A stretch of DNA of 32,326 bases, taken from the NCBI GenBank assembly GCA_958407555.1, contig CATYJC010000006.1, positions 1-32,326 on the forward strand. Direction: 5' to 3'. The notes beneath the pieces are model-generated. The model made no database searches. It was not told where the DNA came from and worked only from the letters and a program-made list of their open reading frames with translations. Each line of letters starts with the position of its first letter. Position 1 is the first letter of the stretch. Of the stretch, positions 1-8,200 are shown in pieces. The DNA is from an uncultured Collinsella sp. GTDB taxonomy: Bacteria; Actinomycetota; Coriobacteriia; Coriobacteriales; Coriobacteriaceae. The position numbers and the translations under genes are program-made.

Positions 1-507
1 GTGGTCATCCCCGTTCCGGGTGCCGACTCGGAGAAGGTCGTCTCGAGCTGGGACGTGCTGGCCGGCAAGGTGGAGCTTACGGGCCGCGTCGCCGTTATCG
101 GCGGTGGCCTGGTGGGCACCGAGACTGCCGAGTACCTGCTGCAGCACGGCTGCGAGGTGGCGATCGTGGAGATGCTCGACAAGATTGCCGCGGGCGAGTC
201 CGAGACCATTCTGCCGCTGATTATGAGCGACTTTGCCGAGCACAACGTGGAGCAGCATGTTAAGACCCGTTTGACCGCCATTACCGATGAGGGCGTGGAG
301 GCCATTCGCACCACCGAGGACGGCGCCGAGGAGCCGGTGAAGATTGCCTGCGATTACGTGGTGATGGCCGTGGGCTCCAAGGCCAACGCGTTTGACCTGG
401 ACGGTGTGACGGTGCCCGTGACCTGCGTGGGAGACTGCTCGGGCGAGCGTACCGCCGACATTGCGAGCGCCATTCGCACGGCATATCACGCGGCCAACGA
501 GCTGTAG
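1..507 (+). CDS. NADH:flavin oxidoreductase / 2,4-dienoyl-CoA reductase-like protein, C-terminal part
   Basis: This is the last 168 codons of a larger gene whose 5' end lies outside the window; the GTG at base 1 is not the real start. Around residues 31-45 the sequence VIGGGLVGTETAEYL is a Rossmann dinucleotide-binding motif (GxGxxG type). Near the end, TCVGDCSGERTADIASAIRTA matches the second FAD-contacting segment in which a Gly-Asp pair touches the flavin. This arrangement is typical of the C-terminal FAD/NAD half of the old-yellow-enzyme family that includes 2,4-dienoyl-CoA reductase and bile-acid enoate reductases. The missing N-terminal half would carry the FMN TIM barrel and an Fe-S cluster. 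The exact substrate cannot be read from this part. A terminator follows 27 bases after the stop. Other NAD(P)/FAD disulfide-fold oxidoreductases remain possible. Confidence 0.8.
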   Translation: MVIPVPGADSEKVVSSWDVLAGKVELTGRVAVIGGGLVGTETAEYLLQHGCEVAIVEMLDKIAAGESETILPLIMSDFAEHNVEQHVKTRLTAITDEGVEAIRTTEDGAEEPVKIACDYVVMAVGSKANAFDLDGVTVPVTCVGDCSGERTADIASAIRTAYHAANEL

Positions 508-533
508 TCGAGAAAGCTATCGCGTATTGAGTG

Positions 534-569
534 GGCGGGGAGTGCCGTATCGGTGCTCCCTGCCTTTTT
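534..569 (+). terminator. Intrinsic terminator of the oxidoreductase gene
   Basis: A 13-bp stem (GGCGGGGAGTGCC with GGTGCTCCCTGCC, including a few G-U pairs) with a 5-base loop is followed at once by five T residues. It lies 27 bases after the stop codon at 507. Confidence 0.8.
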
Positions 570-602
570 GTCGATAAGAGGTGCCCCTGACCAGCGGATT
601 CA

Positions 603-717
603 GAAAATCCGAATCTTATGCATCCGAAAATCCGAATCTTTAGAACAGGAAAATCCGAATTATATGAACACGAAAATCCGAATCGCAACCACCCGAAAAT
701 CCGAATTTGCTACAGTG
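603..717 (+). repeat. Five direct repeats of GAAAATCCGAAT at an exact 23-bp pitch
   Basis: The 12-mer GAAAATCCGAAT occurs perfectly at 603, 626, 649, 672 and 695, so every copy starts 23 bases after the previous one. The 11-base spacers all differ. The array ends 48 bases before the ATG of the DUF4143 ATPase and lies after the terminator of the preceding gene, so it occupies that gene's promoter or leader region. The spacing of just over two helical turns suits a row of protein binding sites or an iteron-like array. The spacers are too short for a CRISPR array. Confidence 0.95.
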
Positions 718-765
718 GAATAGAAGAATCAGAAAGCAGGAACTGGAAATCTGCGGGGGTGGCTC

Positions 766-2070
766 ATGGCAGGCGAGAGGCTACGTCGGGACGGATACAT
801 TCCACGTATCGTGGATGCGCAAATCGAGCGCTACCTTCGTGTCTTTGGCGCGGTCGAGATTGCGGGCACCAAGTGGTGCGGCAAGACGTGGGCCGCGCTC
901 GAGCACGGGGCGTCCGCCTCGTATGTCGACGAGAATCTCGACCTCGCGCGTGCCGACCCGGCGATGATGCTGCTGGGAGACCGTCCGCATATTATCGATG
1001 AGTGGCAGCGCGTTCCCCAGATTTGGGACTACGTTAGACACGAGGTCGACCGCACCCGGGGTACGCGCGGCGCCTATATCCTCACGGGTTCCGCCACGCC
1101 TTCGTTTGGCTCAAAGGCGGAGGCGCCCGCGCATAGTGGAGCCGGCCGCATCGGCCGCGTCCGCATGCACCCCATGACGCTTGCCGAGACGGGTGAGTCC
1201 AACGGCAAGGTGAGCCTGGCGGGCTTGTTTGAGCATCGTTTTGAGCCCTGCCAGTGCAATGGCGATACGCCGGGGCTTGTCGAAGCCGCTTGCCGCGGCG
1301 GCTGGCCCGAGGCGATCGATATGGTTTCGGCTGACGCCCAGCTCATCGCCCGCGAATATCTTAACACCACGTTTTCGAGCAGCTTCCCGGCGGTCGGTCT
1401 CGACCCCGATATTGCTCGTCGAGTCTCCGCATCGATCGCGCGCAATCTGGGACAGGCAACCACGTATAAAACGATTCTTATGGATATGTTTGGTGCCGAG
1501 GAGGAACCCGCAGCGTTTGCCGATGAGACCAAGGTGCGCAGGTACCTGGATGCCCTCAAAGGCATGTTCATTCTCGAGGAGGTTCCCGGTTGGGTTCCCG
1601 CCGCGCGCGACAAACGGCGCTTTACCGTCAAGCCCAAGCGCTATCTGGCAGATCCGAGCCTTGCTTGCGCCTTGCTAGGTATGTCCTCGCAGGCGCTGCT
1701 TGCCGACTGGCAGACATTTGGTCTGGTGTTTGAGAATTTGGTCATACGCGACCTTTCGGTCTACGCACGTTCGCTCGACCTGCTGGATAGCACGCCCGTG
1801 CGCTATTATCGCGACGATTCGGGTCTTGAGTGCGATGCTATCGTGCAGCTAGCCGACGGACGGTGGGCCGCCTTTGAGATTAAGGTGAGTGAAGATAAAG
1901 CGAACGCCGGCGTCGAGAGCCTCAAGCGCGTTCGCAAGAAGGTCTGTGGAAATCCTCGTTCACGCACACGCGAACCGGAGTTTATGGCCGTGATTGTGGG
2001 GGTGGGTGAGTACGCCCGCGAGGTCGAGGACGGTATCTACGTGATACCCGTGCGCGCGTTGGGGTGTTAA
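766..2070 (+). CDS. DUF4143-family AAA-type ATPase with PD-(D/E)XK-like C-terminus
   Basis: A 434-residue protein. Residues 34-41 (GTKWCGKT) form an atypical Walker A P-loop. Residues 73-84 (RPHIIDEWQRVP) are the Walker B/DEWQ segment seen in this family, and ILTGSATP at about 105-112 is the usual sensor-like strand. The C-terminal half carries FENLVIRDL and then SGLECDAIV...AAFEIKVSE (about 352-376), the D...ExK pattern of the PD-(D/E)XK-like fold that closes DUF4143 proteins. The ATG at 766 has GGGGGTGG just upstream. The family is common in bacteria and archaea, often in single strain-variable copies, and its cellular role is not established. It stands alone between a terminator and the surface operon. 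The repeat array directly upstream suggests self-regulation or a DNA target, but that is inference. Confidence 0.85.
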   Translation: MAGERLRRDGYIPRIVDAQIERYLRVFGAVEIAGTKWCGKTWAALEHGASASYVDENLDLARADPAMMLLGDRPHIIDEWQRVPQIWDYVRHEVDRTRGTRGAYILTGSATPSFGSKAEAPAHSGAGRIGRVRMHPMTLAETGESNGKVSLAGLFEHRFEPCQCNGDTPGLVEAACRGGWPEAIDMVSADAQLIAREYLNTTFSSSFPAVGLDPDIARRVSASIARNLGQATTYKTILMDMFGAEEEPAAFADETKVRRYLDALKGMFILEEVPGWVPAARDKRRFTVKPKRYLADPSLACALLGMSSQALLADWQTFGLVFENLVIRDLSVYARSLDLLDSTPVRYYRDDSGLECDAIVQLADGRWAAFEIKVSEDKANAGVESLKRVRKKVCGNPRSRTREPEFMAVIVGVGEYAREVEDGIYVIPVRALGC

Positions 2071-2109
2071 GGGGCGCCACGCCGTGTGTTCTCCGCCCGG
2101 CGCTACGGA

Positions 2110-2175
2110 TTGGTGCAAGGGGGTCAGGTTTGTTTGCACCATGTTGGCGCGAAGTAACCTGACCACTTGCACCAA
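2110..2175. repeat. Long imperfect inverted repeat in intergenic DNA
   Basis: The left arm 2110-2130 (TTGGTGCAAGG then GGGTCAGGTT) is complementary to the right arm 2156-2175 (AACCTGACCACTTGCACCAA) apart from a one-base bulge and one mismatch. The loop is 25 bases. There is no T-tract, so a standard intrinsic terminator is unlikely. It follows the DUF4143 gene and precedes the surface operon. It may be a copy of a dispersed intergenic palindrome or a regulatory RNA hairpin. Confidence 0.75.
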
Positions 2176-2320
2176 GGGTTTGACTTTTAAGACATCATTA
2201 AGGTTTGCGCCGTGGAACAAACCGCAGGTCAATGCTATTCTTTTACCTTATCGTATGGTGTTGTATTCTGCCTGAATTCTCTACCTGCGAACAACAGATA
2301 AACGCGATCGAGCGGAAAGG

Positions 2321-2350
2321 ATGGCACGCCCGCAAACAGGGCAAACGTAA
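2321..2350 (+). other. Possible 9-codon leader ORF before the surface operon
   Basis: An ATG at 2321 follows CGGAAAGG, the best ribosome-binding sequence in this gap. It encodes MARPQTGQT and stops at TAA 2348-2350, three bases before the ATG of the first operon gene, which has no good site of its own. Translation could pass from this mini-ORF to the next gene. It may equally be chance. The rest of the 2071-2353 gap holds the inverted repeat and AT-richer DNA with only weak promoter candidates, for example TTTTAC-17-TATTCT at 2241-2269. Confidence 0.3.
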
Positions 2351-2353
2351 GCG

Positions 2354-3388
2354 ATGAGTGGCATGGACCGACATAGCGAGCTCCAGCAGCACATGACGGC
2401 GGCCGAGTACCGTCAAGCTGCCGACGAGCACGTGCGGACCCTTAAGGATTTCTGGAAGGATTTCCTGGTGAGCGGTCTGTTTGTGCTGGCCGCCATCGTT
2501 GCCATCTTTGCATGCCTGGCCTGGTTTGCCGCGAATAACCGAGTGAGCGCCACGGGGAGTACGATCGGGGCGAAGGCGGATCGGTACACGCTGACCGCCG
2601 CGGGCGAGGGTGAGTCCGGCGCGCACGTGGGCTATTACGAGCGCTCCGAGCGCACGCCCGAGGAAAAGAAAGCCATCGATGGCCTAGATACGACCGACGC
2701 CATGACGGTAACACTCGGCTCCAACCTGAACAACGAGACCGCGGGCTCTCTGTACCCGGGTGCTCGCGGCAAGATTACATTTACGGTGAAGCCGCTGGTG
2801 AGTGACCTGGACGGGGTCACGATCAGTCTGTCGCGCTTGCTTAAGGTCACGAACACTGTTGGCGTTGTTGGGGACGGGGGAACGCTGGCGCCCGAGGCGG
2901 AGGCGCTCCTTGGCTTGATCAAAGGCCACTTGCTGTTCTTTACGAGCTGCGAGAACGGCTATTACTCGGGCCGCGTGGTTGATAGCAAGATCAAGATTCA
3001 CAAGAGCGAATTTTGCGAAAACGGCGTTGTGACCAAGCCAACGAACAAACCCGTCACCATCAATCTGTACTGGGTATGGCCGGAGTACTTTCAGAACTTC
3101 GTCCTTACCGGCAACACGAATTACTACAAGAATCTGTTTGCGGCGGCGGGCGACGCAAAGTCTGACTACGGCGCTCTGCAGGCAGATATGAACGCGCATA
3201 AAGCGAACTACTTCTATGGCGCGGCAAACGGCACGAGTGCCGCCAACGCTCCTGCGGTTTCGGCTGACATATCCTTCGGCGACACCGCCATCTGCTCGGC
3301 GCTGTACAACAATGCCGACGAGCAGATCGGCAATAAGGTCAAATACATCCAACTTAGAATTAGCGCTCAGGAGGGCGTGAGCTCATGA
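2354..3388 (+). CDS. Membrane-anchored surface protein 1 (W-F junction motif, CalY/TasA-like layout)
   Basis: A 344-residue protein with a charged N-terminal tail of about 38 residues, one hydrophobic segment (about 39-59) ending in LAWFAANN, and a long polar Thr/Ser/Asn-rich external domain. The outer part is predicted beta-rich, including a GKITFTVKPLVSDLDGVTISL segment. The junction LAWFAANNRVSATG lines up with LSWFVGSKSLSTVG of the next protein, and such junctions are seen in SipW/alternate-signal type exported proteins. The function is not recognised. The start is ATG 2354; ATG 2363 is an in-frame alternative. The stop overlaps the next start (ATGA at 3385-3388), so the two are translationally coupled. 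It is the first gene of the four-gene surface operon. Confidence 0.75.
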   Translation: MSGMDRHSELQQHMTAAEYRQAADEHVRTLKDFWKDFLVSGLFVLAAIVAIFACLAWFAANNRVSATGSTIGAKADRYTLTAAGEGESGAHVGYYERSERTPEEKKAIDGLDTTDAMTVTLGSNLNNETAGSLYPGARGKITFTVKPLVSDLDGVTISLSRLLKVTNTVGVVGDGGTLAPEAEALLGLIKGHLLFFTSCENGYYSGRVVDSKIKIHKSEFCENGVVTKPTNKPVTINLYWVWPEYFQNFVLTGNTNYYKNLFAAAGDAKSDYGALQADMNAHKANYFYGAANGTSAANAPAVSADISFGDTAICSALYNNADEQIGNKVKYIQLRISAQEGVSS

Positions 3389-4191
3389 GCACCATGCAAA
3401 CGCGCCTCGGCGATGCCCGCAATTGGATAGAAAACCACCGCGCACAGGCTCTTGCGGTCCTGATACTGCTGGCGGCAATCGTTCTTATCATCGGCTTGTC
3501 GCTCTCGTGGTTTGTGGGCAGCAAAAGTCTGTCCACGGTGGGCAAGATCCAAACGCCCGCGCAGCTCAAGATCATGGGTCCCAACCAGACAAGCATTGAG
3601 CCCATCGAGATTTCGTATGACGAGTCGCGCGGCGATGAGAAGCAAGGCGACGGCACCGTGACCGTTCGTCGCGCGTTTTGTGTGCAGAGTGACAATGGCG
3701 ATCCCGCTGCCGGCGGTCAAGCGTTTGAGCTGCAGGTTGCCAACACAACGAATATCACGGGGCTGACGATCAACGTATATCACGTGACGGTCAACGATCC
3801 GAGTAATACGAGCGGCACTGTGGTCGGCCTCGACGGGCTCAATCAGCCGTATTCGTGGAGCAAGAAGAGCAGCACCCCGATTGAGTTTGCTTTTATCAAC
3901 TCCGCGGACGGGACAAGTGCGTTGGATAAAGAGCTTGAGGCAAACGACCCGACGTACGGCTCGTACGTGAATGTCCAGAAAAACGCGCGCCCGCTCTACC
4001 GGTATCACGAGTTCACAAAGAGTGAGCTCGACGGTTACAGCGATAAGAACAAAAGGGCCAACGCCGCCACGAACTTCATCATCGAGTGCACGTGGAATCC
4101 GGGCGTTGCGGCCGTAAACGGAAAGACAGTCTCCAACGTTAAAGAAACCGACATGGTTTATCTAATCGCTCGCGTCACGAGCGGCAACTAA
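3385..4191 (+). CDS. Membrane-anchored surface protein 2 (W-F junction motif)
   Basis: A 268-residue protein with a basic N-terminus, a hydrophobic segment at about 21-43 (ALAVLILLAAIVLIIGLSL followed by SWF) and a polar outer domain rich in Asn, Thr and Ser. The junction motif LSWFVGSKSLSTVG shares the L-x-W-F...S-x-x-G pattern of protein 1, so the two probably have a common origin and export route. No catalytic motif is visible. The domain contains FELQVANTTNITGLTINVYHVTV, a beta-sandwich-like strand pattern seen in secreted fibre-type proteins. Its ATG overlaps the stop of gene 1 (ATGA). Two adjacent TAA stops end it, 24 bases before the next ATG. A pilus-like or anchoring subunit is a reasonable guess only. 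Confidence 0.75.
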   Translation: MSTMQTRLGDARNWIENHRAQALAVLILLAAIVLIIGLSLSWFVGSKSLSTVGKIQTPAQLKIMGPNQTSIEPIEISYDESRGDEKQGDGTVTVRRAFCVQSDNGDPAAGGQAFELQVANTTNITGLTINVYHVTVNDPSNTSGTVVGLDGLNQPYSWSKKSSTPIEFAFINSADGTSALDKELEANDPTYGSYVNVQKNARPLYRYHEFTKSELDGYSDKNKRANAATNFIIECTWNPGVAAVNGKTVSNVKETDMVYLIARVTSGN

Positions 4192-4215
4192 TAAGTAGGA
4201 GGGGAGGGGCGCCAG

Positions 4216-5220
4216 ATGCGAAAAGACAAGAAAGAGCAAAATGAAATCGCGAGGCCTGCTGGCAAGCACTTTGCGCAGGTAGATGATTCTAAGGCAGAGC
4301 CTTGCTGCGCGGAGTCGGCGACCCCTACTTCTAAAGCGCGCAAGCGCCTATGGGCGGTTGCGGTGCTGCTATGCGTCGTCGCGATTGTGGCGGGCACCTA
4401 CCTTACCTACACGGCCTTTTTGGCGGGCGACTTCCTTAAGTCGGTCGCCGTCTCGGGCACGTCACAGGCGCTGTTTGCCTCGGATATGCTTACGGGCTAC
4501 ACGAGAGAGAACCTGAATGACGGGGATATTGCCGTCCGAAGTGTCATCGCCGACACGAGTGGGGAAAACTGCTCCTTTACCTTTCGCATTTACAACCATC
4601 TGCTGGGCGACAAGAACAAGGTCAACGACAAGGACGTTAACGCGACGCTGAGCGTGGAGGCGACGGGAACGACGGGCACTTGGAGTGTTGACGGTAAGCC
4701 CGCGCTGACGGAGGGCGGCAGCGTTGCCCTATCTTTCCCTGCCAACAAGGCAACCATGTATACCTATAAGGTTACGTTTTCCAAGGCGGACCTCAACAAA
4801 GCATCCTTCACCGTTAAGGCCCAGGTCGGCTCCAATAGCCCTGGCACCAACCTTAAATGGCTCGCCGCCAAGATTGCGCCTTCCGAGCGTGCAGAGGTAA
4901 CGGCTTCGGGCGTTTCGGGCGAGTGGGTCGACAAGAACAAGGATGATACGAATGTCGGCGACTTCGACGCCTACAACTATCGTGTGACCGTTACGGGCAC
5001 TACGACCAAGGTAACGCTCACATGGGGGAACGGGGTCGAGCTCGATCCGTTCTTTGGGGCGAATCACAAGAACGGTAATGGGCAAGCAGCCGTCAGCGGC
5101 AACTCGATCACATACGATGCATCTCCTGGCTCGGAAATCATCACCTTTTACCGGAAGGACACCTCGGAGCCGACAAGCTTTAAAAACATTGGCGTTACGT
5201 GTTCGGCCGCGAAGAGCTAG
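4216..5220 (+). CDS. Membrane-anchored surface protein 3
   Basis: A 334-residue protein with a hydrophilic N-terminus of 45 residues that includes a Cys pair (CC at 30-31), one transmembrane segment at about 46-66, and an external beta-rich domain. After the membrane segment comes TAFLAGDFLKSVAVSG, which gives a possible AxA-like cleavage region but lacks the W-F motif of proteins 1 and 2. The C-terminal part (GEWVDKNKDDTN..., YNYRVTVTGTTTKVTLTWG) looks like an Ig- or beta-sandwich-like domain. A strong ribosome-binding site (AGGAGGGGAGG, 4197-4207) precedes the ATG, suggesting high expression. It lies between the two W-F proteins and the giant protein in one operon. The function is unknown; a role in anchoring or assembling the giant protein is inference from position. 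Confidence 0.72.
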   Translation: MRKDKKEQNEIARPAGKHFAQVDDSKAEPCCAESATPTSKARKRLWAVAVLLCVVAIVAGTYLTYTAFLAGDFLKSVAVSGTSQALFASDMLTGYTRENLNDGDIAVRSVIADTSGENCSFTFRIYNHLLGDKNKVNDKDVNATLSVEATGTTGTWSVDGKPALTEGGSVALSFPANKATMYTYKVTFSKADLNKASFTVKAQVGSNSPGTNLKWLAAKIAPSERAEVTASGVSGEWVDKNKDDTNVGDFDAYNYRVTVTGTTTKVTLTWGNGVELDPFFGANHKNGNGQAAVSGNSITYDASPGSEIITFYRKDTSEPTSFKNIGVTCSAAKS

Positions 5221-5289
5221 TCGAAGCGATCCGCAAGCGTAGATTTTGAGACCCCGCACGGGGCATGAGATAGAACGAGGTAGGACCAG

Positions 5290-8200
5290 ATGAGAACGGC
5301 AAAGCGCATAACAACCGCATGCCTGACTGCGATCATGATTTTCCAGGCGCTTGCGCCCTCCACGGAGGTGTTCGCGCAAGAGCTTGACGCCGTTATGGAG
5401 GCGTCTGTCTCTGCCGCGCGCGCCGCGGGTAATACTGCCCTCTCCGTACAGGATGCCGTGGCTACCGCGCTGCAAGATGTCGATCAGGCTGCATCTGATG
5501 ATGCCGCAGCGGCTCCGGGCGCCGACGCGGGCGCCACCGACGGCGGCGACGGTTCTACCAGCGCTGGCGAATCGCAGGACTCCACGACCGATGGAACCAC
5601 TAACGGCGATACCCCAACGGAGGGCGATGCGTCCCAAGACGATGCGGCTGCCGATGAGGGTGCTGCTGACGAAGAACAAGCGGATGACGCGGACGCGGAT
5701 GCTGCTGATCAGGCAAACACCGACCCCACCATCACTACTGTCGAGGCTCTCAGGCACGCGTTGGGTGACGGCGATGTCATCACTGACGACTCAGGCGCCG
5801 TCACGGCCATTATCTTTGAGTCAAATGCCGACCTTATCGCCATCTCCAACACCGATCCCGCCATCTACCAGAACGCGAACATCTCCAAAGGTGGCTCGAC
5901 CGGCATCGACTTCGACGTGTGCGGCGCGGAGATCGTGGACGGCCTGGGTAGCCTCACGTTCCAGGGCTTCGGCAGCGATGCCTACCCTTTCAAAGGCGCG
6001 CTCAACCTCGGCGACAGGATCCTGACTGTCAACAAGACGCTCTTCAACAACATCGAGCTCAGCGACGCCAACAGCACCGTAAAGCTCACCTGGAAGGGTA
6101 CCGATGCCCAGCAGCCCATCGTGGCCACCAAAGTCGCGGGGGCGGGCAAGACGCTCAACGCTACCGTTACCGTGGGCACGCCCAAAAGCGAGACCGAAAA
6201 GGACATCTGCAAACTCACCTCGCCGCTTGTGGGTGAGGTCACGGGCGCGCTCACGCTTAACGCCACCTACACGACAAGCACGAACAGCCCCCTGGCAGTC
6301 GATATGCAATCGAGCACAGGCAACATGGGCTTGCTTGTGAACACCCTTGCCGAAAGAGCATCGTTTACGCTTGCGGACCTTACCCTGCCGGATAAACTCA
6401 ACGGCACGCCCACCATCAACGCGACAGCCGATGGCGCCAACGCAGGAGGCCTTATCGGCGAGGCGCAGGAGGGTGCCACCGTCGCCCTACCAACTGGCAT
6501 CGATGTCTCGGCGCTGAGCGTCGCAGGTAAAAACGCGGCGGGTGGTCTTATCGGTAAGGCCACCAGCCTCACGCTCAACATCGCTGATGGCGTAACGGTT
6601 AAGCCGGCGTGCAACGTCGGCGATAAAGACAGCGCTTGCTCCGGTGGCGTCATCGGCGACGTGAGCTTTGCGCAAGGATTTATCGTTAAGCCCAACATGT
6701 TCGATCTGGGCGAGCTTGTGACGCTTGGCGCAACACAGCGTGCCGGCGCCCTCTTTGGTGTGGCCGATATTTCTAATGGCGACATCGTGGTGCAAGGCGG
6801 AACGTATAAGAGCAAGTTCACCTTACCGGAAGAAGTTAGCTTCAACGGCAGCTACGGCGGCCTTGTCGGCAAGGTGTTTGCGACGGCAAAAGGCGTCGAT
6901 GAGTCGCTGCGCGCCTTTGTGGTCCAAAAGGATGCGGATAAGAAAACGTGCTCAATTGAGTTTGAACTTGCGGGCAAGCTGTCCGATACGGGCGGTGTTG
7001 TTGGCTATGTTGGCGATAGCGCGGATTCCAATTCGCAGCCTGTCGCCGTTGTGCTCGACGGCGTGGCGGTTGCGTGCAAGGGAGATGCTTCGGCGCGAAC
7101 GGACGCCGGAAAGTTCGGTGGCGCCGTGGGTGTTGTCGACACGCGCAATGTCCTTGACGTGCGAGATTTCAAACTTACAAGCGACAATCCTATCGGTAAG
7201 GCGCAAAGCAACCGTGCCGCGGGAATTGCAGGCTCCGCGTGGAATGCTGTAATCGAATTCAGCGGCATCACGGATCTGTTGGGCGCAAGTTTTGCCGAAA
7301 ACAGCACGACGGGCCAGCTCGTATACGAGAACCACAACGCGCTGATCTTCGCTGCCGGCAATGGCTCTAATGGAGAACTGACCGACAAAGGTGCTAAGGG
7401 TTGGACCTTCAAGCGTAGCAATACTGCCTCGAAGACGGACGACATCGCGACCTACGGCGAGGTCATTCGCTTGGGCAAGGGCCTGGGCAATAGCTTTATT
7501 GCACTCGATCCGAACTCGCACAAGTTGACCTTGCCGACGTCGCTGACATCAGACGGCGGTGCCTACACCCTAACCTCTGTTGAGGATTTCGCCAAACTTG
7601 CAATCACCTGGCAAACCAACGGCTACTACTCCATGGTCGAGGGCGTTTCTGAAAAAAACCCGAACATCTTGCAGTCCGCGACCATTACGGTGAACGGCAC
7701 TATTGATCTCAAGGGCACGGGCCTGACGGGTTTCACGCAGGATCGTGCAGACGGCTCGCAAGTTTTCTCGGGAACGTTGAACGGTGGCGGCACAAATGGC
7801 AACAGCACAATCAACCTTGCCGTCGGCGAGCCGTACGGCATGCGCGGTGAAGCTGTGCTCGACGGCAATGACACGAGCAACGGCAACGGCAAAATCTACC
7901 GCCACGGCCGCTTGGGCTTGTTCGCGGCCGTCAACGGCGCAACCATCTCCAACGTCACAATCGCTGGCTCCATGAAGTTCGATAACGGTTCGGCTATCGA
8001 TGCTGGGTCGCTTGCGGGCGCCATCGTCGGCAACCTGTCATTGTCTGGCGTAACGTGCAAAACGAATATCGCGTGTGATGATACGTTCGGCAACGAAGTG
8101 AACATTGGTGGTATTGCGGGCAGCGTGTCGGCGGCTTCTACGGTTGCGTTTGAGGGCAACAGCAAGGCCCAGGCGACCATCGCTGCAACTAAAACGCTTA

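Noticed and set aside
603..717. CRISPR array
   Set aside because: The 12-base repeat and 11-base spacers are far too short, and no cas genes are nearby.
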